Of a DNA stretch of 64,000 nucleotides, positions 12,261 to 23,229 are shown piece by piece. This DNA is from Sciurus carolinensis (lineage: Eukaryota > Chordata > Mammalia > Rodentia > Sciuridae). Each line of letters opens with the position of its first letter. Position 1 is the first letter of the stretch. Below the pieces are notes generated by a model that saw only the letters and a list, made by a program, of their open reading frames with translations, was not told the DNA's origin and did no database searches. The DNA lies in assembly GCF_902686445.1 (NCBI RefSeq), contig NC_062218.1, positions 135,083,241-135,147,240 on the forward strand, in the 5' to 3' direction. Both the position numbers and the translations under genes were made by a program.

Positions 12261-12475
12261 GGGAGCCAGACATGGTGACACACGCCTGTGATCCCAGCAG
12301 CTTGGGAAGCAGAGGCAGGAAGATGGCGAGTTCAAGGCCAGCAGCAAAAGCAAGGTGCTAATCAATTCAGTGAGACCCTGTCTCTAAATAAAATACAAAA
12401 TAGAGCTGGGGATGCAGCTCAGTGATTGACTGCCTCTGAGTTCAATCCCCAGTACCAAAAAAAAAAAAAAAGAAA
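12261..12475 (+). mobile_element. Composite B1-ID SINE
   Basis: It has the same architecture as 10977-11192: a 7SL-like half (CACGCCTGTGATCCCAGCAG), a linker, then an ID-like half with a B box (GAGTTCAATCCCC) and an A tail. Unit C has an empty site near 61168. Confidence 0.85.
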
Positions 12476-12650
12476 AAGAAAAAAAGAAAGAAAGAAGTAC
12501 CAAAAAGAAAGGAAGGAAAGAAGGAAGGAAGGAAGGAAAGGAAAGGAAAGGAAAGGAAAGGAAAGGAAAGGAAAGGAAAGGAAAGGAAAGGAAAGGAAAG
12601 GAAAGGAAAAAAGGAAAGGAAAGGAAAGGAAAAAGGAAAGGAAAGGAATG
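12476..12650 (+). repeat. (GGAAA)n/(GAAA)n microsatellite
   Basis: A purine-only pentamer array grown from the A tail of the preceding SINE. The long open frames on both strands come from the repeat. Confidence 0.95.
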
Positions 12651-12659
12651 GAGGCATAC

Positions 12660-13161
12660 CAAAAAGACAAAGCAGCCAAGCTGAAAGAACTGAATGGTCA
12701 AAGTTGAAACATTTCTAACAACAGAGAAAAGTATCATATGATGAGTATTCCTAATCAGAAAATCCAAACTCTGAAATGCTCCAAAAACAAAACTTTTTGG
12801 GTGCCAACATGATGCAATAAGTGTAAAATTCACCACCAACCTTATGGGATGGGTTAGTCAAAATACAGGTGCACTAAAAATATTGCAATGAATCACCCTC
12901 AGGCTATGTGTATGAGATGTATATGAAACATAGATGAATTTGGTGTTTAGAGCTGGGTCCATCCCCAAGGTACTTAATATATGCAAATATTCCAAAATCT
13001 GAAGTCCAAAATATTTCTGGTCCCTAGCACTTTAGACACAATTTTTCTACCCATATTGTATTATTACTCCAAATATGAGATATACATAAATAAGTGCTTA
13101 CTAAAGAAAACAAGTCATTTAATAAGGAAATAAATTGGAAAGAAGGAAAACTTTTCTTTTT
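12660..13161. other. Non-coding unit A flank
   Basis: No gene or repeat recognised. It aligns with 61560-62050 of unit C (for example AGCAGCCAAG at 12670 and 61563). Confidence 0.6.
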
Positions 13162-14728
13162 ATTTATATAAATTTTTTGGTTTTTTTTTTTTTTTTTAGT
13201 TATACATGACAGTAGAATGTATTTTCACATACCATATATACGTGGAGTATAACTTCCCATTCTTGTGGTTGTACATGATGTGGAGTTTCACTGGTCATGT
13301 ATTCATATATGAACAAAGGAAAGTTATATCCAATTTATTCTACTGTCTTTTCCATTCCCATCCCCCCTCCCATTCACCCATTCCACCCTGTCCAATCCAG
13401 TGAACCTCCATTCCTCCCCACCTATTGTGAGTCAGCATCTGCATGTCAGAGAGAATATTCTGCTTTGATTATTTGGGATTGGCTTATTTCACTTAGCATG
13501 ATAGCCTCTAGTTCTATCCATTTACCAGCAAATGAAATAATTTCATTCTTCTTTATGGCCAAGTAATATTCTATTGTGTATATGTACCACATATTCTTTA
13601 TCCATTCATCTGTTGAAGGGCACATAGGTTAGTTCCATAGCTTAGCTATTGTGAATTGAGCTGTTATGAACATTGATGTGGCCACATTATTATAGTTTGC
13701 TGATTTTAAGTCCTTTGGATATATACCACGGAGTGGGATGACAGGGTCAAATAGGGATTCCATTCCAAGTTTTCTGAAGAATCTCCATACTGCCTTCCAG
13801 AGTGGTTGCACCAATTTGCAGTCCCACCAGCAATGGATGAGAGTACCCTTTTCCCCACATCCTCACCAACACTTATTGTTATGTATGTTCTTAATTTTTG
13901 TCATTCTGTCTGGAGCGAGATGGAATCTCAGTGTAGTTTTAATTTGCATTTCTCTACTTGCTAGTGATGTTGAAAATGTTTTTTATATATTTGTTGACCA
14001 TTTGTATTTATTCTTCTGTGAAATGCCTGTTCAGTTTCTTTGCCCATTTATTTATAGGGTTATTTGGGAGTTTTTGGTGTCAAGTTTTTGAGTTCTTTAT
14101 ATATCTTGGAGATTAATGCTCTATCTGAGGTGCAGGTGGCAAAGATTTTTCTCCCATTCTGTAAGCTCTCTCTTCATGTTCTTGATTGTTTCCCTTGATG
14201 TGAAAAAGTTTTTCAATTTGATACAATCCCATTTATTGATTCTTGATTTTACTTTTTGTGCTTTAGGAGTCTTGCTGAGGAATTCAGTTCCTAAGCCAAC
14301 ATGATGGATATTTAGACCTACTTTTTCTTCTGGTAGATGCAGGGTCTCTCGGGTAATGCCTAGGTCCTCCATCCACTTTGAGTTGTTTTGTACAGGGTGA
14401 GAGACCGTGGTTTAATTTCATTTTATTACATATAGATTTCCAGTTTTCCCAGCCCCATTTGTTGAAGTACTGGTAGAAAAACAAAAGGGTATTTTTACTC
14501 CAATGTATGTTTTTGGCACCTTTGTCTAGTATGAAATAACCATATTCATGTGGGTTTGTCTCTGTTTCATCTACTCTGTACCATTGGTCCCCATGTCCCT
14601 TTTGGTACCAATACCATGCTATTTTTGTTACTATAGCTCTGTAGCATAATTTAAGGTCTGGTATTGTGATGCCTCCTGCTTCACTTTTCTTCTGAGGAAT
14701 TGTTCTGGCTCTTCTGTGCCTCTTATTG
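13162..14728 (-). mobile_element. 5'-truncated L1 (3' part of ORF2 plus 3'UTR, older group)
   Basis: Poly-T then 3'UTR on the plus strand means a minus-strand element. ORF2 C-terminal remnants are readable on the minus strand (14284-14772: ITIPDLKLCYRAIVTKIAWY and KNTLLFFYQYFNKWGWENW). Target-site duplications 13146-13161 and 14729-14744 differ by one base (GAAAACTTTTCTTTTT). The unit C equivalent near 62050 is empty. Its 3'UTR lacks the telomere-like tract. Confidence 0.9.
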
Positions 14729-16629
14729 GAAAACTTTCCTTTTTGATTTCCAAGTAGTGTATGTAAGTACATCTCCTACCCCCATCTCTACTCTCTAAAA
14801 TGTGAAGATTAACCTTCTCCTGTCCCCTTGAGGGTGGGCTAGACCTAGTGACTTTCGGCCAATGATAGAGTATAGAAAGGGAAAATAATCTTTGCAATGG
14901 AGAAACCTGATAAATACCACCTAAACCACGTGGTATAAGTTAACATTATCAGTGATAAGTCATGTTGGTGTCACACATCTCTGACAAGATACAATGAGAA
15001 TAGATCACCTCTGTGGCATTCTTTCCCAAGAGTCTTAACAATCTAATCATGAAAAGTTAGAGAATCTCAAACAGAAAGACATGGTAAAAACATGTGGCCA
15101 ATCTTCTTCAAGAGTTAAGAACATGAAAAACAAGGAATTTGAGAAACTATTATAGACAGGAGATGCAAGAGACATGGATTTTCATCATCTCTGGGAATAT
15201 AATGAAAGAAGTTCAAATGCTGATCATTTAAATACAGTTGTTTTCCAATATCTTCAGTCTGCATTCACAGATCAACCAACAACTTATGAAAAACATTTTT
15301 AAAGTTTTATTTGTATTAAACATGTACAGACTTTTTTCTTGTATTGGGAGTTATAAGTCATCTACAGATGACTTATGCAGGTGGATTGGATAAGATATAA
15401 CAAATGCTTCACCATTTTATAGAAGGCACTTAAGCATTTGCAGATTTTGGTATCTACAGAGGCTCTTAGCACCAGTTCAGTGTGGACACTGAAGGATAAC
15501 TGCACAGCAGACATTGTAATGACTCTGGATGAAATGGCACACAATGATCATTGGCTAACCCTGGAATAAGCCTGGACCATGAAAACATAGAATGGAGGAA
15601 AGTCTTCTCAGGATGTAGCATTGCCCCTAAGTTAACTGAAAGAATCATCTTCCGACTCATTCGTGGAAGCAAGACCTGAATCACCCCATAGTCTGTTCCC
15701 CTGAGAAAAATGGGATATGGCAGACATCAGTGGGCATTCTCTTGATAACCTGCAACTCTAAATTGATCTTGGACTTCACTACTAAATCCTATGAGCTAAA
15801 AATAGACACAAATACAAGAATAAAGAAGTGTCTGCTCACCTACACCTCCTGCTAAACCCCACCAAGCTGGGTTGGGGAACTGACCCTACACCAGACACAG
15901 CAAGCCTTGCTATGGCAACTATAGGCCAGGAGAAGGAAAGGCTGAACCCTTCTGGACTGTGTTCTTGAATGTGTTACAGAGACCAAGGCTGGACATTTGC
16001 CAATTAGCTTCTGAGCAACATGCTTTGTGATACAATGACCTTCCCTAGGCTCTATATTTTCCACCAGGACTTCAAGATTTTTATAACATGCTTCCATATA
16101 ATCTCTGTTATACTGGTGACTCACTTTTAATTTGAGTAAATTTTGGTTTAGAAAAAATAAGGAAGAAAGAAACATGGGAAGAATGATAAAGAGAGAAAGA
16201 GAGAGAATGAAGGAAGGAAAAAATATACTGCTGTCACAAATTCCCATTCACTTTCCCCTCAGAACAACTTACTTTTCTTGGACGAAGCACAGTTTGTGTT
16301 TCAGAATCGCTGACTCTGAGGCACAGCACATCTATAAAATATTGTCTCAGCCTGATGCTGTTTGATATTAACTTATAGGTCTTAAAAATTAGTGTCACAC
16401 ATACATAATACTTGAACACTGGCATGTTTAAAATTCCTATGTCTAATCTAGTAGAATTCAGCAATTTCCATTTTAAATTTCTCTTCTCCTTATTTATTCC
16501 CACCATGTGCCCTGTAAAGAATACATACATCATGTCTTTATCTAACTTTCTTGCTTCCCAGAAGCATTACTTTCCCAACACTACCATGGTAGATGGTCCT
16601 ATACACTTTCAAAGTCTTTCTTAAACCTT

Positions 16630-17583
16630 TTAATATTTAATATTCCCAATACTAGGTAAATTATAGCAAAGAAAAATGAAGGGAAATGTATATACCATAA
16701 AGAAAGTAATTTATTGCTAGAAATTCAATGATGGTTAATATTAGGAAATTCATCAAATGATTCACTTTATTAAGATGTATAAAGGGAAACTATGTTTATT
16801 TAAATGCAGAAAATGATTTCACAAACATTTCTTATTAAAACACAAGAAAATAGATATTTTTTGTTATTTCCTTAACATGTTAAAAGTTATATGCTTCAAT
16901 TCTAAAGCTAAGATTTTTACTTAAGGAGGAAACACTAAAGACACTTCCACTAAACTCAATAAGAAGGTAAGAATAATCAGTATCTATGGTATAATTTAGT
17001 ATTATGCCTAAAGTAAAATCCAATGCAATAAGACAAATACAATTGAGAAATAATAAGCATAACTATCTTTACATGCAGATGATAGGACAGCACAAATGGA
17101 AACTCTTTGAGAAACAATTGTAAAACTAAATAAATATTAGAATATTTCAATAAGTTATCAAGATCTACAATTTAAAAATAGCAATCAATAGCTTCCATAT
17201 ATATTAACAATAGCTAGTTACAAAATAAAATGGCAATGGAAATCTCATGTATGATAAAAACACATAAGAAACACATAAATATCATATGTAATATGGAACA
17301 CATAAGAATAAAATTAATAAATGTGAAAAAATTATAGGAAACTAAAACTCAAATAAGTAAAATTGAACAAAGGAATATATTCCATGTTCTTAAATAGCTT
17401 ATTTTAGCATTATGGAAATGTCAGTTTTCTCATTTTTCTCCAAATGAAAAGCAGTAAACAATACAAGTACTAAGACTATTTTATCTGGAGCTACAAGGGT
17501 TAACAGGAAAGTTGCATAGAAACAACCATTTATTTCTATTCAGACACTATTTTTTTTTGGAGGTAGTATCTGAACAGTGTAAC
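16630..17583 (+). mobile_element. Ancient L1 ORF2 remnant
   Basis: AT-rich, heavily decayed L1 reverse-transcriptase region (for example CATGCAGATGATAGGACAGC near 17074, and 17170-17400, which follow L1 ORF2 order). It carries stops in all frames and is the landing site of the L1 that begins at 17584. Confidence 0.6.
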
Positions 17584-17774
17584 TTTTTTTATTGTAAACA
17601 AATGGGATACATGTTGTTTCTCTGTTTGTACATGGAGTAAAGGCATACCATTTGTGTAATCATAAATTTACATAGGGTAATGTTGTTTGATTCATTCTGT
17701 TATTTTTTCCTTCCGCCCCCCCACTCCTCTTTTCCCTCTATACAGTCCTTCCTTCCTCCATTATTGCCACCCTC

Positions 17775-17820
17775 CTTACCCTAACCCTAAACCTAACCCT
17801 AACCCTAAACACTAACCCCT
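17775..17820 (-). repeat. CCCTAA-like tract inside L1 3'UTR
   Basis: Imperfect CCCTAAC units (TTACCCTAACCCTAAACCTA and onward), the complement of the tracts at 2737, 41954 and 50424. It is immediately 3' of the ORF2 end of the host L1. Confidence 0.9.
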
Positions 17821-17841
17821 CCCACACCCCATTATATGTCA

Positions 17842-20800
17842 TCATCCGCTTACCAGCAAGATCATTCGTCCTTTGACTTTCTGAGATTGGCTTATCTCAC
17901 TTAGCATGATATTCTCCAATTTCATCCATTTGCCTGCAAATGCCATAATTTTATCATTCTTTATGACAGAGTAATATTCCATTGTATATATATGCCACAG
18001 TTTCTTTATCCATTCATCAATTGAAGGACATCTAGGTTGGTTCCACAATCTGGCTATGGTGAATTGAGCAGCAATGAACATTGATGTGGCTGTAACTCTG
18101 TAGTATGCTGGTTTTAAGTCCTTTGGGTATAGGCCGAGGAGTGGGATAGCTGGGTCAAATGGTGCTTCCATTCCAAGCTTTCTGAGGAATCTCCATACTG
18201 CTTTCCAGAGTGGCTGCACTAATTTGCATCCCCACCAGCAATGTATGAGTGTACGTTTTTCCCCACATCCTCGCCAACACCTATTGTTGCTTGTGTTCTT
18301 GATAACCGCCATTCTAATTGGGGTGAGATGAAATCTTAGGGTAGTTTTGATTTGCATTTCTCTTATTACTAGAGATGTTGAACATTTTTTCATGTATCTG
18401 TTGATTTCTTGTAGATCTTCTTCTGTGAAGTGTCTGTTCATTTCCTTAGCCTATTTGTTGATTGGATTATTTGTATTCTTGGTGTAGAGTTTTTTGAATT
18501 CTTTACAGATTCTGGAAATCATTGCTCTATCTGAAGTATGAGTGGCAAAGATTTTCTCCCACTCTGTAGGCTCTCTCTTCACATTACTGAGAGTTTCCTT
18601 TGCTGAGAGAAAGCTTTTTAGTTTGAATCTATCCCAGTTGGGGATTCTTGCTTTTATTTCTTGTGCTATGGGAGTCCTGTTAAGGAAGTCTGATACCAAG
18701 CTGACATGTTGAAGATTTGGACCTACTTTTTCTTCTATAAGATGAAGGGTCTCTGGTCTGATTCCGAGGTCCTTGATCCATTGTGAGTTGAGTTTTGTGC
18801 AGGGTGAGAGATAGGGGTTTAGTTTCATTCTGTTGCATATGGATGTCCAATTTTCCCAGCACCATTTGTTGAAGAGGCTATCTTTTCTCCATTGCATATT
18901 TTTGGCCCCTTTGTCTAGTATGAGAAAATTGTATTTATTTGGGTTTGTGACCGTGTCCTCTATTCTGTACCATTGATCTACCTATCTATTTTGGTACCAA
19001 TACCATGCTGTTTTTGTTACTATTGCTTTGTAGTAGAGTTGAAGATCTGGTATTGCGATACTCCCTGCTTCACTCTTTCTGCTAAGGATTGCTTTAGCTA
19101 TTCTGGGTTTCTTATTCTTCCAGATGAATTTCATAATTGCTTGCTCTATTTCTGTAAGGTACATCATTGGGATTTTAATTGGAATTGCACTGAATCTGTA
19201 TAGCACTTTTGGTAGTATGGCCATTTCGACAATATTAATTCTGCCTATCCAAGAACATAGGAGATCTTTCCATCTTCTAAGATTTTCTTTAATTTCTTTC
19301 TTTAATGTTCTGTAGTTCTCATTGTAGAGGTCTTTCACCTCTTTTGTGAGATTGATTCCCAAGTATTTTATGTTTTTCGAGGCTATTGTGAATGGGGTAG
19401 TTTTCCTAACTTCTCTTTCTGAAGATTCATCACTTATATATAAAAATGCATTGGATTTATGAGCATTGATCTTGTAACCTGCTACTTTACTGAATTCACT
19501 TATGAGTTCTAATAGTTTTCTGGTGGAATTTCCTGGTTCCTCTAAATATATAATCATGTCATCAGCGAACAGGGATAGTTTGAGTTCTTCTTTTCCCATT
19601 CGTATCCCTTTAATTTCTTTGGTTTGTCTAATTGCTCTGACTAGAGTTTCAAGGACGATGTTGAATAGAAGTGGTGAAAGAGGGCATCCCTGCCTTGCTC
19701 CAGTTTTTAGGGGGAATGCTTTCAGTTTTTCATCATTTAGAATGATATTGGCCGTGGGTTTAGTGTAGATGGCCTTTACAATGTTAAGGAATGTTCCCAC
19801 TATCCCTATTTTTTGTAGTGTTTTGAGCATGAAGGGATGCTGTATTTTATCAAATGCTTTTTCTGCATCTATTGAAATAATCATGTGATTCTTAACTTTA
19901 AGTCTGTTGATATGGTGAATGACATTTATTGATTTCCTGATGTTGAACCAATCTTACATCCCCGGGATAAAACCCACTTGATTGTGGTGCACTATCTTTT
20001 TAATATATTTTTGTATGCGATTTGCTAAAATTTTGTTTAGAATTTTTGCATCGATGTTCATTAAGGATATTGGTGAAATTTTCTTTCCTTGATGTGTCTA
20101 TGTGTGGTTTAGGTATCAGGGTGATATTGGCTTCATAGAATGAGTTTGGGAGGGTTCCCTCCTCTTTTATTTCATGGAATACTTTGAGGAGTTTTGGAAT
20201 GAGCTCTTCTTTAAAGGTTTTGTAGAACTCGGCTGAGAACCCATCTGGTCCCAGACTTTTCTTTGTAGGCTTTTGATGACCTCTTCTATTTCATTGCTTG
20301 AAATTGATTTATTTAAGTTGTGTATGTCCTCCTGGTTCAGTTTAGGTAATTCATATGTCTCTAGAAACTTGTTGATGTCTTTGAGGTTTTCTGTTTTGTT
20401 GGAGTATAGATTTTCAAAATAGTTTCTAATTATGTTTTGTATTTCAATCGTGTCTGTAGTGATATTTCCTTGTTCATTCCGAATTTTAGTAATTTGAGTT
20501 TTCTCTCTCTTTCTCTTTGTTAGTGAGGCTAAGGGTTTATCAATTTTGTTTATTTTTTCAAAGAACCAACTATTTATTTTGTTAACTTTTCCAATTGTTT
20601 CTTTTGTTTCAATTTCATTGATTTCAGCTCTGATTTTAACTATTTCCTGTCTTCTACAATTTTGGTGTTGGTCTGCTCTTCTTTTTCTAGCACTTTGAAC
20701 TGTAGTGTTAAGTCATTTGTTGATTTTTACTACTTTTGTTGAATGAACTCCATGAAATAAATCTTCCTCTAAGTACTGCTTTCATAGTGTCCCAGAGATT

Positions 20801-21540
20801 TTGATATGATGTGTGTTTGTTCTTGTTTACTTCTAAGAATTTTTTTATTTCCTTCCTGATGTCTTCTGTTACCCATTCATCATATAATAGTGTATTGTTT
20901 AATCTCCAGCTATTGGAGAAGTTTCTGGTTTTTATTCTGTCATTTATTTCTGATTTCAATCCATTATGATCTGATAGGATACAAGGTAGTATCTCTATCT
21001 TCTTGTATTTGCTAACAGTAGCTTTGTGGCATAAAATATGGTCTATTTTAGAGAAGGATCCATGTGCTGCTGAGAAGAAAGTGTATTTGTCTTTGTTGGA
21101 TGGTATATTCTATATATGTCCATTAAGTCTAAATTGTTGATTGTGTTATTGAGATATATGGTTTCCTTATTCAATTTTTGTCTGGAAGATCTATCCAATG
21201 GTGATAGAGGTGTGCTAAAATAGCCTATTATTATTGTGTTGTGGTCTATTTGATTTCTGGAATTGAGAAGGATTTGTTTGATGTACATGGATGAGCCAAT
21301 GTTCGGGGCATAGATATTTATGATTGTTATGTCTTGCTGATTTATGCTTCCCTTAAGCAGTATGTAATGTCCTTCTTTATCCCTTCTGACTAGTTTTGGC
21401 TTGAAGTTCACATTATCTGAAATGAGGATGGATACTCCAGCTTTTTTGCTGTGTCCATGTGCATGATATGTTTTTTCCCATCCTTTCACCTTTATCTGTG
21501 GGTATCTCTTTCTATGAGATGAGTCTCTTGCAGGCAGCAT
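17842..21540 (-). pseudogene. L1 ORF2 remnant (endonuclease-reverse transcriptase)
   Basis: ORF2 supplies the endonuclease and reverse transcriptase for L1 target-primed insertion. Minus-strand segments in order are: endonuclease-like 21540-21043 (TIINIYAPNI), the middle region near 20959-20708, palm motifs 19884-18982 ([37 protein letters not shown]), then 18897-18451 and 18441-17842 with the Cys-rich [17 protein letters not shown]. Frames change between segments and stops lie between 20700 and 19884, so no functional enzyme is encoded. Confidence 0.85.
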
Positions 21541-21709
21541 ATTATTGGATCTTTCTTTTTAATCCAATCTGCCAGTCTATGTCTTTTGATTGATGAGTTC
21601 AGGCCATTAACATTCAGGGTTATTATTGAGATATGATTTGTATTCCCAGTCATTTGAGTCATTTTTGATTTTTGACATGATTTGGTTTCCCCTTTATTTG
21701 GTTAATCCT

Positions 21710-22741
21710 TTAGGCTAGTTCCTCCTGTTGCTGATTTGCATCATTGTTTTTCATCTCTTCCTCATGGAATATTTTGCTGAGAATGTTCTGTAATGCTGGC
21801 TTTCTTTTTGTATATTCTTTTAGCTTTTGTTTATCATGGAATGATTTTATTTCATCGTCAAATCTGAAAGTAAGTTTTGCTGGGTATAAGATTCTTAGTT
21901 GGCATCCATTTTCTTTCAGGGCTTGAAAAATGTTGTTCCAGGACCTTCTAGCTTTTAGGGTCTGGATTGAAAAATCTGCTGATATTCTTATTGGTTTCCC
22001 CCTGAATGTAATTTGATTCTTTTCTCTCACTGACTTTAAAATTCTGTCTTTATTTTGTATGTTAGGTATTTTCATTATAATGTGCCTTGGTGTGGGTCTG
22101 TTGTAATTTTGTATATTTGGAGTCCTATAAGCCTCTTGAACTTGATTTTCCATTTCATTCTTCAGATTTGGGAAATTTTCTGATATTATTTCATTGAATA
22201 GATTGTTTCTTCCTTTTGTTTTTTTCTCTAAGCCTTCCTCAATCCCTGTATTCTTAAATTTGGCCTTTTCATGATATCCCATAATTCTTGGAGATTCTGT
22301 TCATGATTTCTTACCATCTTCTCTGTTTGGTCAATTTTGTTTTCAAGATTAAATATTTTGTCTTCAATGTCTGAGGTTCTGTCTTCCAGGTGTTCTATCC
22401 TATTGGTTGTGCTTTCTATGGAATTTTTAACTTGGTTTATTGTTTCCTTCATTTCAAGGATTTCTGTCTGTTTGTTTGTTTGTTTGTTTGTTTGTTTTCA
22501 GTATCTCTAACTCTTTATTGAAATGATCTTTTGCTTCCCGTATTTGCTCTCTTAACTGTTGATTGGTGTGATAATTTAATGCCTGCATTTGCTCTTTCAT
22601 CTCCTCATTTGCTTCCCTGATTGTTTTAATTATGTACATTCTGAACTCCCTTTCTGACATTTCTTCTGCTGTGCTGTCATTGGGTTTTATTGACATAGTA
22701 TCTAGGTTTGTTTGGGGCATTTTCTTCCCTTGTTTTCTCAT
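21710..22741 (-). pseudogene. L1 ORF1 remnant (RNA-binding protein)
   Basis: ORF1 encodes the L1 RNP-forming protein. Three minus-strand segments in different frames cover it. The N-terminal part is 22741-22454. A coiled-coil-rich part is 22452-22228 (IEHLEDRTSDIEDKIFNLEN, heptad-like). The RRM/C-terminal part is 22282-21710 (ENFPNLKNEMENQVQEAYRT, RHIIMKIP). A (TTTG)n expansion at 22468-22497 (plus strand) lies at the first frame break and probably caused it. Confidence 0.85.
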
Positions 22742-22889
22742 ATTGGTCAGATATCAGTGGGACTCTGAGATACTGCAGATTTCCTCTATTGGCTTATATG
22801 TCCCTGTAGATTTCCAGTATGTACCTCCCAGCCTTCAGTAGCCTGAAGTCTTGGAGGAACTTGATAACGCAGTGCTTCTGAAGAAAGGT

Positions 22890-23170
22890 GCCCCTAGCCC
22901 ACTACTGGGTCCAGGACTGGGGGCTGGTTCTGCATGGAAATCTTCTCACTGGGCGGTCCTGCTCCTAGAAGCTGGCTATAGACAGGGTCTGCCCTCGCCT
23001 GAGGGAGCCAGGCTGCTCGGGGAAAGCCTCTCCCTGTCCTGCCTTGGTCCCAGAAGCTGCCTGCAGGCCAGGGTCCACCACTGGGTTCAGGGCTTGGGGT
23101 TGGCTCTGTGCGGAAAGCTCTCACTGGGTGGGCCTGCTCCGAGAAGCTGCCCCCTGTCCAGGCCTGCCGC
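22890..23170 (-). repeat. Three monomer-like tandem units in L1 5'UTR
   Basis: Three related units of about 80 bp end at TGCTCCTAGAAGCTGG (about 22968), TGGTCCCAGAAGCTGC (about 23045) and TGCTCCGAGAAGCTGC (about 23128). Each is preceded by a GG(A)AA...CTCTC-like block. GC content is much higher than in the surroundings. They lie just upstream of ORF1, where L1 promoters lie. Confidence 0.7.
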
Positions 23171-23229
23171 CCAGGCCAAATTTCACCCAGTGGGAGAGAC
23201 TCACCCCGCGGCTCTATGTTGTTCCAAGT

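Larger units (their letters stand above)
8124..16620 (+). other. Unit A 3' flank (diverged duplication)
   Basis: No gene is visible. The sequence is co-linear with the unit C flank 58131-63130 at roughly 75-80%. Examples are 9940-9970 against 59290-59320, 11330-11830 against 60220-60730, 15400-15480 against 62510-62580, and 15690-16050 against 62800-63100. SINEs and an L1 (10805-11192, 12261-12475, 13162-14728) are present here but absent from unit C. The part 8124-9550 also matches unit B, and 16430-16620 matches 38135-38326 plus 38782-38850. Confidence 0.75.
17584..23215 (-). mobile_element. Near full-length L1, telomere-like group
   Basis: The 3' end is on the left: poly-T (17584-17590), conserved 3'UTR and CCCTAA repeats at 17775-17820. 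ORF2 remnants occupy 17842-21540 and ORF1 remnants 21710-22741. A GC-rich 5'UTR segment with tandem repeats runs to about 23215. At about 5.6 kb it is shorter than the 5'UTR-complete L1 at 43764 would be without its deletion, so the 5'UTR is probably truncated. Multiple frameshifts make it inactive. I found no clear target-site duplication, and the 5' boundary is uncertain by tens of bases. Confidence 0.85.

Noticed and set aside
12384..12839. Long open frames over the GGAAA array (both strands)
   Set aside because: Low-complexity microsatellite reading; no domain and no conservation.
17775..17820. CCCTAA repeats as a former telomere or chromosome fusion point
   Set aside because: The same tract sits at the same place in three other L1 3'UTRs, so it belongs to the element.
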